From assembly GCA_028455995.1 (NCBI GenBank), contig JABELC010000004.1, forward strand, positions 2,542,001-2,606,000: a stretch of 64,000 nucleotides of DNA, written 5' to 3'. Shown here one piece after another: positions 1 to 10,291 of the stretch. This DNA is from Scleromitrula shiraiana (Eukaryota; Ascomycota; Leotiomycetes; Helotiales; Sclerotiniaceae). The notes beneath the pieces were generated by a model. It worked only from the letters and a program-made list of their open reading frames with translations. It was not told the origin of the DNA and made no database searches. Made by a program: the position numbers and the translations under genes. Position 1 is the first letter of the stretch, and each line of letters starts with the position of its first letter.

Positions 1-121
1 GTATACAATCCGCCTATTGAATAGCCTACTCGTATCAAAAGTCAAAGCGGCTCCACCAACTCCACCAGTCAGCTCCACCACATGCACGAAAAAAAAGCTC
101 CACGAAAAAGCAAAAAGAATC

Positions 122-193
122 TGCAACTGCCGTGAATCGAACACGAACCTCCACCTTGGAAGGGTGGAATCCTAACCATTGGACCACAGAAGC
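122..193 (-). tRNA. tRNA-Gly (anticodon TCC)
   Basis: Read on the minus strand this folds as a cloverleaf. The D-arm begins TGGTCCAATGG (A box). The anticodon stem CCACC/GGTGG encloses the loop CTTCCAA, giving anticodon TCC, which reads GGA glycine codons. The T-arm carries GTTCGATTC (B box). Two A-runs on the plus strand just below position 117 are T-runs on the transcribed strand and would act as the Pol III terminator. The acceptor stem GCTTCTG/CAGTTGC pairs at five of seven positions and has two adjacent T-T mismatches, which is unusual. No intron is seen. The TCC identity is firm; full function is slightly less certain because of the mismatches. Confidence 0.87.
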
Positions 194-571
194 TGTTGTT
201 TGAATGTTTTGGATACCAATTAGATGTTTGGGCTAATTGATATTGGTCTCACTTTATTCTGCCATAAAACAATCAAACACCCATCAAGCAAATGGATGGT
301 TTAAATCGATGTTTTGTTACATACATAACAGATGTGAGAAGATATACTATGTGCTAATGATTGATTGCTCGAAGCTCGGTTTTCTCGGGAAACTGATAAT
401 GTGCCAATCGCTTGATAAGGTTGTGGAACAGTTACACTACATCGAGGTAAAATGAGTAGAACACTACTTAAACTTCAATCTTCGTACTCCTTGATCATTA
501 AATAGTGTTTCGATTTTCTTATTAAAGTTGTACATCTATCCTCTATATGATGTTATATAACATCCAACCAT
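194..571. other. Intergenic spacer, no supported gene
   Basis: A 72-codon frame on the plus strand (237-455) has no recognisable motif and is probably chance. The rest is AT-rich spacer beyond the 3' end of the TIM-barrel gene. Confidence 0.5.
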
Positions 572-1521
572 CTAATTTCCAACCTTCAAATCCTTAAACC
601 CCTTCATATTATCCCTAATAGCAATCTCAACCGGTAACCTCTCCATAGAACTCGCTCCAAAAAACCCATGAATCCCCTTCGTCCTCTCCAAGACATATTC
701 CACATCCTTTTTCTCGGCCACCGGCCCTCCATGACAAAGAACAATAATATCCTCCCTGATCTTCGTCGCCGCATCCCTAATCTTCTGAATAGCCTCCACA
801 CAATCATCTAAACTCGACGCAGTTCCCGCTCCTATCGTTCCACTAGTCGTTAATCCCATATGGGCTACCAATACATCGGCTCCGGCCCTCGTCATCTTCT
901 CTGCCTCTTCGGGATTAAACACATATGGTGTAGTCAATAAATCCATCTCATGCGCCAATCTGATCATCTCGACTTCAGAATCATATCCCATACCAGTCTC
1001 TTCCAAATTAGCTCTGAATCGTCCATCTATTAGGCCAACAGTGGGGAAATTCTGTACACCACAGAAACCGAGGGTTTTTAGTTGGTTGAGGAAATCAGGC
1101 ATGTGACGGAAGGGATCAGTAGCGCATACGCCGGCGAGAACCCCCGTGTCTTGCACTACGGGAAGGATCTCAGATGCCTGTGGTAGAGAGGGTGTTAATT
1201 TACATGATGAGATTCCGGAAGGAGTTATTACCATCTCAACAACTACTTTATTGGCATCACCATATGGCATGAGACCAGCTAGGGAGCCACGACCAGCCAT
1301 GCGAAATCTCCCTGAGTTATAAATAATGATCAAATCCGCGCCACCTGCTTCGACCGATTTGGCGGATAGTCCAATTCCTGTTTGTTTGGCCAGTGAGCAT
1401 TATTGTTGATTGGGGAATGTAGAGACGACGAACCCGCTCCAGCTCCTACTATTATCTTTTTATCTTTAACTGCTTCCTTCAACCGTCCAAGGACGATATC
1501 TCGTGTGTTGGCTTTAGTCAT
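572..1521 (-). CDS. TIM-barrel protein of the PF09370 (Tm-1 C-terminal domain) type
   Basis: Two exons, 1434-1521 and 572-1377, give 297 residues. The 56-nt intron (1378-1433) joins VGAGAG to IGLSAKSVEAGGADLI in frame. The order is a GAGxG strand start, then GGADLIIIYNSGR, PYGDANKVV, GVCATDPF, GVQNFPTVGLIDGRFR, VAHMGLTTSG and VLCHGGP, a barrel pattern of the TIM-barrel signal-transduction/PEP-hydrolase-like family. The Met at 1521 was chosen because the family region begins right after it; a Met at 1593 in the same frame would add 24 residues. The family is often annotated as a hydrolase or dioxygenase, but no substrate is assured. It lies head to head with the UPF0261 gene at 2132, and the two families are fused in plant Tm-1, so the products probably act together. 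Cytosolic: no targeting signal is seen. Confidence 0.85.
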
Positions 1522-2131
1522 CTTATAATTTGTAGTGATGAGAGAGTTGGCGGTATGTGATGAGGGGTTAGGTAAAAATACAATTGCATGCAATAAGAAT
1601 ATTGGAATGAAAAACAGCCATGGATTTATTTATTTGCTCAAACATTCAACGTAACAATACTCAACGTCATAAGATTATTAGATATTAATTACATATATTT
1701 TTATTTTGGAGCTCTGGTGCATTAATTGAATCTGACTCGGGTTTTAGCTCAAAGAGTTGACGTTTTTTGCCCCGCACTGATTGTCGATCCCGTTTTTTAT
1801 AGCGCGCCTCACCTCTTATATCTACTAGTATTAGCAGGCCCGCCAAATGGTTAGCTATCAGCTAATGCCTAACGATGTAATCATGTCTACGAAGTCTACT
1901 GAGAAATGTGGACATAGAAAGAACAGTGGTACCTCTGACATCAACGTTATCGAATCCGATAAAAACCGGATGAAATGAATGATAATGAGTGTCACTACCT
2001 TGGATGTAACTGCCCGAGATATGCAAATATACAAAAATCTCAGATTCATCTACAACTACAACCATCCATAAGTAACCTCAATAATTTCTAATCCACCATT
2101 CAATCATCTATCTCTCCTTCCAAACCAAAAA
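1522..2131. promoter_or_regulatory. Shared divergent promoter region
   Basis: A 610-bp spacer between two head-to-head genes whose families are fused in plants. It is AT-rich. No specific operator could be identified, and small frames inside it look like chance. Co-expression from this spacer is inferred from the arrangement. Confidence 0.5.
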
Positions 2132-3394
2132 ATGCCCAACCCGACCATCCTCCTTCTCGGAACTTGTGATTCCAAACTTGAAGAAATCCTCTACCTTCGT
2201 ACCCAAACACAATCTCATTCAAATCATACCATACTCCTCGCCGACGTAGGACGAACACCCAGCTCCGTAGAAGAAATCGACATAACTCAATCCGACATCC
2301 TTCATTACTCTCCTCCTGGTTCTTCCACCGATTATTCTCAGTATTCTCGTGCAGAGTACATCGAGCACATTTCTCATTGCGCCACCAGTTATGTTTCTGC
2401 TCTCCATCAAAAAGGAGATATTCATGCGATCATCGGTTTGGGAGGATCAGGTGGTACATCATTATGTGCATCGATAATGCGCAACGCTTTGCCAATTGGA
2501 TTTCCTAAACTTATTATCTCGACCATGGCAAGCGGCAATACAGTACCATATGTAGGAGAAACCGACATCACGATGATGTACAGTGTAGTTGACATAGCGG
2601 GCATAAATCCTATCTTAAAAGGAATCTTAGAAAATGCCGCTGGAGCGATTTCCGGAGCTGCAGACGCCTATTTTAGGAGATGCCAAGTGACGGATTCAAG
2701 TAGTGAGAACAGGAAGAAAAGCATTGGAATAACGATGTTTGGAATCACCACGTCATGTGTAGAAGCTATTCGTGAATATCTCTCTCAAAATGGGGATTAT
2801 GAGATATATGTTTTTCATGCAACAGGGGCAGGTGGAAGAGCAATGGAGAGACTAATTAGGGAACGTCGCATCGATGCAGTACTCGACGTGACTACCACTG
2901 AAATAGCAGATCATATAAGTGGTGGCATACTATCAGCAGGTGAATCACGACTCTCTGCAGCCGCTGAGATGGGAATCCCTCAAATCGTGAGTGTGGGTGC
3001 TTGTGATTGTGTGAATTTCGGTCCCCGAGACAGCGTTCCGGAGAAATTTAGGGATAGGGTTCTCGTGCAGCATAATCCGGATATAACATTGATGAGATCG
3101 AATAGGGAGGAGTGTGAAGAAATCGGTAAGTTTATTGTGGGGAAGTTGAGGAAGAAGTGTAAGAATATTACGAGGGTTAAAGTGGTTTTGCCGGTTGGAG
3201 GGACGAGTATGCTGGCTGTGAAGGAGGGGAAATTCTATGATGAGGAGGCAGATAAGGCACTATTTGGCGCCATTGAGGAGGGATTAGCTGGGAGTGGTAT
3301 TGAGGTATTTAAGGATGAGAGAGATATTAATGACAGAGGGTTTGCTGAGGACCTGGCAAAGAAGTTGATGGATCTGATTGATAGTTCTTCCTAA
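2132..3394 (+). CDS. UPF0261 / Tm-1-like ATP-binding domain protein
   Basis: A single-exon gene of 420 residues, full length for the family. It starts MPNPTILLLGTCDSKLEE, the conserved first strand of UPF0261 proteins. Further motifs are IGLGGSGGTSLC (glycine-rich, about residues 98-109), ISTMASGNT, YVGETDI, GITMFGITT, HATGAGGRAMERL, ISGGILSAGESRL and LPVGGTSML. In the tomato Tm-1 protein this domain precedes the TIM-barrel domain on one chain and contributes to binding of a tobamovirus replication protein; the ancestral enzymatic role is not known to me. The divergent neighbour supplies the other half. The assignment to the family is firm and the biochemical role is not. Confidence 0.88.
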   Translation: MPNPTILLLGTCDSKLEEILYLRTQTQSHSNHTILLADVGRTPSSVEEIDITQSDILHYSPPGSSTDYSQYSRAEYIEHISHCATSYVSALHQKGDIHAIIGLGGSGGTSLCASIMRNALPIGFPKLIISTMASGNTVPYVGETDITMMYSVVDIAGINPILKGILENAAGAISGAADAYFRRCQVTDSSSENRKKSIGITMFGITTSCVEAIREYLSQNGDYEIYVFHATGAGGRAMERLIRERRIDAVLDVTTTEIADHISGGILSAGESRLSAAAEMGIPQIVSVGACDCVNFGPRDSVPEKFRDRVLVQHNPDITLMRSNREECEEIGKFIVGKLRKKCKNITRVKVVLPVGGTSMLAVKEGKFYDEEADKALFGAIEEGLAGSGIEVFKDERDINDRGFAEDLAKKLMDLIDSSS

Positions 3395-3811
3395 ACCACG
3401 CATGCGATTTTCCTCGAAATGGAATGGGATGCATACGTTTTCATTATACTTAAGTTAGCGATGGCGTTTTGAGTATTTTGAGGGATTCTTTCTTCAAGAG
3501 GAAGACGGATATATGGGTTGATGTTTTTATCTCGCGAATATTGGGTGATAATGATTTAGTGTTGATATACATGCAATTGTGTTGTTAGCAAAATTTAATC
3601 ACAATGCTCATTAACTGATAATTCTTTTGACCATTATTCCTGACACTTCAGTTGGAGGCTTGTGTGCATGAATCACAGTATATCATTCTCTAAACAATCT
3701 CCTGCCTTTTATATCTAATTTATATATAACCAAATATCCATGCCGAAGTCATGTTCGATGAAATATGTACTCTGAAATTCCTTCCAAATGTAAATGCAAC
3801 TCTATCCAAAT
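3395..3811. other. Convergent 3' spacer
   Basis: A 417-bp region between the stop codons of the UPF0261 gene and the anion transporter. It is AT-rich; plus-strand frames that begin here run antisense into the transporter's last exon. Nothing else is seen. Confidence 0.5.
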
Positions 3812-6156
3812 CTACTCAGGTTGTCTACCAACACTCCTCCTACTCATCCCCAAATTTTGCAGCTCCATTCCCTCCCCTAAGCCCCCACTTCTTCCTTCAC
3901 TTTTCCAACTTTCTCTCCTCCTCGTCATACCACTTGAAAATTCCCCTCTCTCCGCCCGTCCCTCATCACTATCATTCTCGAATACACCTTTTCCGTTCCC
4001 ACTTCCCTCACCCTCTCGATCCCGAAATTCATCACCAGCAGCACCTACCAAAACACCTTCACTACTTCTCTCTCCACTGATATCTTGCGTATCATCCGAA
4101 TCCAGCTGTACATCCTCCCCATAGTTCCCACCTACACTAACCATCGTAAACGGGCTTGCAGTGGCTCCATCCAAAACACTCAATTCCTCCTTTGTAAACC
4201 ACATCGGTAATACCCATGTCCTGACTGGAATCAAAGCTAGAATGATAACGGGGAACCCTACAGCGGCAATAGTTTGTGTGATGGCAAACGTGGCTCCGAA
4301 TCCAAACAGTTGGATTGCAACAAATATCCAAATGGCGGAGCGACGTTGGATATGTCGGAGTGGATCGGAAGAGGGTGTCAATGAAGAGTCTTTAAGAAGG
4401 AAGAGGATCTTAAGGGTTATGCCGTTTCCAAGGAGAGCCTGAACCCCCATTACAAAAAAGAGTCCGGCGAGGACACCTTGTGGAATGAGATGAAGAACAA
4501 CTAGTAAAGGACCTGTCATCGTGCCTAATGTCAGAAGCCCCTGGGCAAGATTTGAGACACGCTGTTCTACGACATGGGATCTAATCGTTGTAAGATGGCC
4601 CTTCGAATCTCCAGACTCGTCAACGTCAGCGACGAGTTTGGTCACGCAGAGTGACTCGGTATGAAAAGGAGCTTGGGGAATTAGCCCGTTCGGAAATGGA
4701 ATGCCAAGAATTCCGGCAATACCGGTGGTAAGCCCAAGAAGGAAGAGATCCCAGTGGAAGCCCGCGGGTTTGCGAAGAGGGAACTCAGTACCTTGAGCTA
4801 TTAACGAAGAAACTATGACTTTTTGTTAACAAGAGAACTATTACGTTGAGGCATTGGAATGGATCTTTCGCATACCATTATGATCAAAATAAAATAAAAT
4901 AGTAAGCAAAATAGCAAATGGAATCGCAATAAATACATCCGAAACTCTAACATCCCAAAAGTGTATAAACCAACCTCTATCACTAGTTGGAAAGAAAGCT
5001 CTACTAGTGGGTAAAGTGCTTAGATCTACATCTTGCATCTTACCAATATGTACAAACCCTGTGAAGAATATAATTGTAAGTGGCGTGCCGTAATCTTTAA
5101 TAAAGACCCGAACATAATGTTGGAACAGAGGACTATCCCCAATAACACCACAGAAGAATCCAAAACCGAGAACGAGTAACGCAACAATGATCGAAAGATA
5201 GAAAGCATCATCTGATCCTTGACGTGTGAGAACCTGTATTCCTTTTTGGAGATAGATGAAGGCGACATAGAATCCAAAAATATCACATGAGAATCGTGTA
5301 ACATAACGAAGTCCATTGCAGGAATTGGTTATAGCTAGTATCCAATGCATCAATAAAGACCATCTGATATTGTTAGTCAATAGCACTGTGGCAACTTATG
5401 TGTTGATGTATACTTACAATCCAATTAATGCCATAAATGCAAAATAGTTGGCTCCAGTAGGTACGATAATATCATAGACAGTACTGACTCATATTAGTAC
5501 TCCCAACTCTACAAAGCATGCTTCGTGTAATGAACCTACTAATTGAAAACAGTAATTGGGCCCGTCACACCAACAATAACCAAAGGTTGTGCTGCAAATA
5601 TAGCAAACACAACCGAGCCCAAAACCGATGCGAGTAACACCTCATTAACACCATAACTCATATTGGTTTTTGTGAACCTGTTCTCTTGATGTAAGTTTCT
5701 GCTCCTGGAATATAAAAAACACCTATTTAAAACTCACATATCCAAAGAAAAAGCCAACGCAGGCAAAATACTATCCATCAATTATTAGCCACCCATTTGT
5801 ACGCATCCCAGGCGCAAGAGGACATACTTCGCAAAATACATATAAATTGTAGCAGGAATAACCCTATAATCCCACGCATCGCTCCAATCGCTCCAATAAA
5901 ATGGAGCCCTCCTCTTTACATCATCCATCATACCCTTGCCCAGCCTAATTTTATACCATTTCGCAACATGTTTACTGCTGTTCATAGTTCTCCCTTCTTC
6001 ACGACCATCTCCACGATCATAGGATGTAGAATTTGCACTCATATTTGTTGTAGCATTCGAAACCAAAGAATTGAATCGATTGCGCCAGGATCTCGTAGGT
6101 GGTTCGGAGGGTAGAGATTGAGGAAGAGAATATGGATTTGAGGACTGGGTTGTCAT
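3812..6156 (-). CDS. Bor1-like HCO3-/borate transporter (SLC4 family)
   Basis: Six exons (5828-6156, 5738-5770, 5540-5677, 5418-5483, 4876-5363, 3812-4818) give 686 residues; introns are 52-60 nt with CTAAC-like branch sites. The N-terminus is a Ser/Thr-rich cytosolic tail ending in DWSDAWDYRVIPATIYMYFANILPALAFS. Then come LDMFTKTNMSYGVNEVLLAS, the signature AAQPLVIVGVTGPITVFNYTVYDI, several hydrophobic helices, and PFPNGLIPQAPFHTESL...VVEQRVSNLAQGLL, the conserved SLC4 core. After the last helix (VGFPVIILALIPVRTWVLP) a 130-residue acidic, Ser-rich tail follows. By family it should export borate or exchange anions at the plasma membrane or vacuole. The second intron's acceptor was set at 5678: a nearer AG would leave a 33-nt intron and break the LDMFTKTN motif. 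Confidence 0.9.
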
Positions 6157-6750
6157 CGTATGTATCTATATATGTAGCAAGTGGCGATGTTATTCGAAGG
6201 ACGAGAAGTGATTAGAGGTTCTCAATTGAGACATTGATATGTCGAGGAGGAGAGGCCTTAAAACAAAAAGAAAGAAGCTTCCAACAAATTGAAGGACTGC
6301 TAAATTCTGTATCCATCTTTTGCATCTTTTTTATTTTGGGTATAAATGGGCGTTCGTTGCCCAAAGGTCAATGATTCTTAGCGATTGTGGGGTTTACAAG
6401 GAAGCTTGTTATATCCGATATATCACCGCCTTGCCCCAGATGTATTTCTACACTGCATTTTACACTACCCAGGTATATTCTACACTGCATCGGACAATTA
6501 TAATATCAGTTTATCAGTCAACTTGCTCTATATAGGTGACGATTAGAAGGTTATACTCGCTAAAGTTCCCGAATGAAGTTCTCAAAAGCATGATATGTCC
6601 AATTGGCTGGAAAAAGAAGATATAACCTGTTCGTAGTGCGCTCTATGTCTGATTAGTTACATGCGCTGGCAACTTAAGATAGAATAAGGTGGAGATCCAA
6701 CGCCTCCTTGTTCTTCATGATGTGGTTCCTAGTGGTTCCTGAATTATTTT
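6157..6750. other. Transporter promoter side / spacer
   Basis: About 590 bp between the transporter start and the HET relic. It holds no convincing gene. It presumably contains the transporter promoter, but no motif could be pinned down. Confidence 0.4.
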
Positions 6751-8755
6751 TTGGGTTATTATACAGCTGATAATGGCTGTATTCTCTGTCAGTACATCTG
6801 GTCACGCATCGTACTTGAGATTTCAACCTCGCCACCATATGCCCAAGCCTCGCTAAATTTCTTCCTCCGTGTTCCAAAAGTTCTAGAGATGATATGCGAA
6901 GAGATGCAGATAGGGCATATGTACGAGATACATATGATAAGAAGTATATTGATATCTGGTTTGAAAATAGAACACCTGAAGGGATGCCAGGGAACACTAC
7001 ATTTCGACGAATCAAACGTATGCCGTATCTTACCTCTTATTCAACCTGCGCGAAAATATATTGACATGCTTTTTCTTCCAGAATTTGCTCGAGAAAGTCT
7101 ATTTGATGATCTCAATGACTTGGTTAAGACGCAAATTCAGCCCTGGATGAAAGACTGCCATGATCTTCAAGAACACCACGAGAATTGCGGCCGTTCAATT
7201 ACCGCTAATATCTTACCGACTCGACTCATCGATGTGGGAACAACGCATAATGATATTGCCCGACTTGTCATGACAAAGGATGTTACTAGATACCGCAAGT
7301 GTCAATATTTTATTCTAAGTCACTGCTGGGGCGGAGGAAATGACGCTACAAGAACGACAACAGAAAATCTTGAGGATCGTCTCTGCGGCTTTGATACTAT
7401 CAGTCTTCCTAAGACGATACAAGATGCAATCATGTTGACAAGAATGATGGGGTTTCGGAACCTATGGGTCGATGCAATCTGCATTATCCAGTTCACAGAG
7501 AACAGTGACTCCAACGATTTCTCAAAGGAGGCAGTCAGAATGAGAGAATTATTATGCCAACGCCGAGTGTTGTATAGCTGCGTCACTTGCTAGTGACAGT
7601 TCGGAAGGATTCCTCAAAGAAAGGTTGCTTGCGAGGTACCTTTTGCAAGACATCGCTCTAACATATACATCCACTATTGGTTCAAATAGGCGATCTATAA
7701 TACGCGAGACGCAAACGCCTTTTAGATTTTATGATGTTCTAGAGAAGTCGACACTATCGCAACGTGGATGGTGCTTACAGGAGCTTTTACTTTCACCGCG
7801 AATACTGCATTGGACAGCTCATGGGCTGTACCGCGAATGTTAATCTTCTCGTTTCGTAGAAGGGAGTCGCGGAAAGTTCCTGGATCCAGAGCCTAATCCT
7901 CGTGATATTCTTGCAATGTCTGACGACAAAATCTTGGGTCGGGATGGGTGGCATCATTTACTCTGTTTACTATCGGGGAAACAACTGACCTATTCTAAAG
8001 ACCGTCTATATGCCATACATGGTATTGCTTGTCTTCTTGTGGAACGGCTAAAAGTTGAATACTTTGATGGCGTGTTCCGGTCATATCTTGCTCAAGGACT
8101 TCTATGGCGTTACGATCCTAAAAATCATTACGATCAGTTGATGTGTAACCATGAACCTAGAGATGACTCCTTTCCTACGTGGAGCTGGGCTTCCAAAGGC
8201 GGAATGATTTTCTTTTCTAATTTTTCTGCGGGTGGCTCGTATTCCTACATTTGCGATTCTCATCCACAGAAATTTCCTACTTATCCGGGAAACACTAATC
8301 TCATAAATAGCATCTATTCCAGACTTCATATCAAAGTCTCGATCATTGAGGTAGATTTGATTTATGAAGAATTTGATGAGCGGGATGGAACTCCTTGTGG
8401 GTCTGTTTATCTTGATTGTGGCAATGATAGCCCGGAAAAACATGACATTGCATATTGGCTTGATAACGAGCTTGGATAAAATCATTCAATACCCATCAAT
8501 GTAGCACGTAACAATGATAGGGACAGACAATTTGAACGAGTTACTGTCCAAGTGCTGCTTGCTTACGGATATCAGCCCTCCTTTAGCACACTTAGTTGGG
8601 AGTCACCTGGTCACCATGGATTATTAGTTCAAGAGATGGATGTAGACAAAGGAACCTACCAAAGATATGGGTATATACATCTGTGGGGTTGTAGTAAAGA
8701 TCGCGGATCAACATATATATTTGAAGATAAACTTTCACAAGTCGTTTTAGTATAA
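6751..8755 (+). pseudogene. Heterokaryon-incompatibility (HET) domain protein, broken
   Basis: The first frame (from 6751) carries a typical HET N-terminus: a C..C pair (GCILCQYIW), then YFILSHCWGGG, LPKTIQDAIMLTRMMGFRNLWVDAICIIQ. Near 7550 the frame must shift by one nt to continue with YYANAECCIAASLASDSSEGFL. The next frame reads RGWCLQELLLSPRILHW, hits TAA at 7841-7843 in the context YREC-stop-SSRFVEG, and continues in the same frame through LTYSKDRLYAIHGIA and FPTWSWASKGG. A second in-frame TAA ends at 8479, and the frame resumes to 8755. One frameshift and two stops cannot be removed by sensible introns. HET proteins trigger incompatibility cell death between genetically distinct hyphae. 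The domain call is firm; loss of function is likely. Confidence 0.82.
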
Positions 8756-9020
8756 TATGTTCATTCAAATCTGTAAGTTCTCTCCAATCACATCAAGGAA
8801 AGATCTAGTATGAATTCGCTGACAACTCAATCTATTAGTTTTAAAAGTGTTACAAAAAACATCGTTGTTGCAGTGTGCCTATAGTAGCTAGCTACGTATC
8901 TGCAACCTTACCAACAGAAGAATCAGACACCTTGTGAGTTCATAAAGAAACAAAACTTTTACAAGTCTTCAGCAGATATTGATATCGCCTTATCAGAATC
9001 TGACATCAAAACCCTCCATT

Positions 9021-9649
9021 TTACGTTTTTATCCTCACCGTGTCTAGACTGATTGTGACTTTGATATCCTCATCTGGTGCAGCTGTTGTCTCCCAAAGAG
9101 CGGCCTTGTTGGAAGTGATGTGATCCCAGTTTCCGTTAACAGGTATAATGTCAAACCTCAGAATTAGTAGAGCAGCAAATGCCAAAATTTCGGTGGTTGC
9201 AAAATGACGACCAGGACAAAGCGTCGTTTCGCCACCAAAACCACGAAAGGCAATCGGGTTGTGACGTTTGTTCTCGGGTAAGAAGCGCAGGTGGTTGAAC
9301 GCTTCAACATCGGAACCCCAAGCAGACTTGCTGGTACGCTGAACGGGGTCTGGGATTAGCAAAGTATTTCCCTTGAGAAAGTACTTGCCGTCGAGCATAG
9401 ACAGGTTCACAGATACGGTATTATCTTAGCCACCAAGATTCTAAACCAAATACGAGAGTCTTCAACGCACCTTAACTCAATATAAAAATTTTTTTTTTTC
9501 CGCGAGAGTTGGATGATTGTACCGATAAGCGGAAGAGATGTTGAGATTAGTGAAGGCTCACTTTCGTCTCGGGTGTAATGAAGGAGGGCATGGAGAAAGC
9601 CATAGATGGCGATCACGCCTGTAGCAACAATGGCAAGAGTGCTAGGCAT
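9021..9649 (-). pseudogene. Cytochrome P450 remnant with large internal deletion
   Basis: The frame from 9649 starts like a membrane-anchored P450: an N-terminal hydrophobic helix (LAIVATGVIAIYGFLHALL), then a proline-poor hinge, LPLIGTIIQLSRKKKNFYIEL. It then runs directly, in a different frame and after a stop, into the family's C-terminus: DNTVSV, LDGKYFLKGNTLLIPDPVQ, SAWGSDVEAFNHLRFLPENK, and the haem-binding loop FRGFGGETTLCPGRHFA with its cysteine ligand. A fungal P450 is about 500 residues; roughly 300 central residues, including the I-helix and ExxR region, are missing. It lies between other broken genes and close to the polyketide synthase, so it may be a dead tailoring oxidase; that link is inference. 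Confidence 0.85.
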
Positions 9650-10291
9650 TTCTTATATTTTTACTTTCTGAAGCAGCGAATGAATAAACGAGCTGGCGGC
9701 AGGTGGAATACAGATATTGTAAGAGCACCTGTTCAACTACTATCGCTGTAGATAAGCATTTTGCCAACAAGCTTGATTTGTTTTTGCAAGAGCATTTACC
9801 GCGCTGTATTACAACTTTTCTAAACGAAAAGATGCATTCCCGCACTATATAGCAAATTGAATTCAGGAAACTTTACTTGCTGTGCTGTTCGCGTCATTTG
9901 TATGTTGCTTAGCCGAGCCAAATAGTTGGTATTGCTCGATTAGTTCGGTTTTCTTTGCAGGTTGAATTCGGAGCTATGGCAGATTGTAGTCTAAATGTTG
10001 TAGTGATATTTATATGCCACACATTTGTGGATTTGGCATGCATTAATATGCACCACCCTACCGAGTATCTAAGGGGCACATCAATAATGGCCTTCCCAGC
10101 CTTTGGTCGTTGTTACAACTTATGACTAATCATAACCAACATTTTGGATTGGTCCACTCATTCCCGCGTTACAGCTTCAATAGTCTTGAGTTTTTATTTT
10201 TCGATTTTCCTATATAAGATCAATGTAAATCTTACTCTCGAGTACCATTATCCCCAAGATACTTTATCGCACAACTGACTCAGCATCCAAC
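9650..10291. promoter_or_regulatory. Divergent spacer between the P450 and GMC relics
   Basis: A 640-bp AT-rich spacer between two head-to-head pseudogenes, probably their former shared promoter. It contains a TATATAAG-like element near 10211. No gene is seen. Confidence 0.4.

Noticed and set aside
237..455. 72-residue plus-strand ORF near the tRNA
   Set aside because: No motif, unusual composition and no partner exon; most likely chance.
5705..5737. A 33-nt intron in the Bor1-like gene
   Set aside because: Too short for a fungal intron. A 60-nt intron ending at 5678 gives the family motif LDMFTKTNMSYGVNE.
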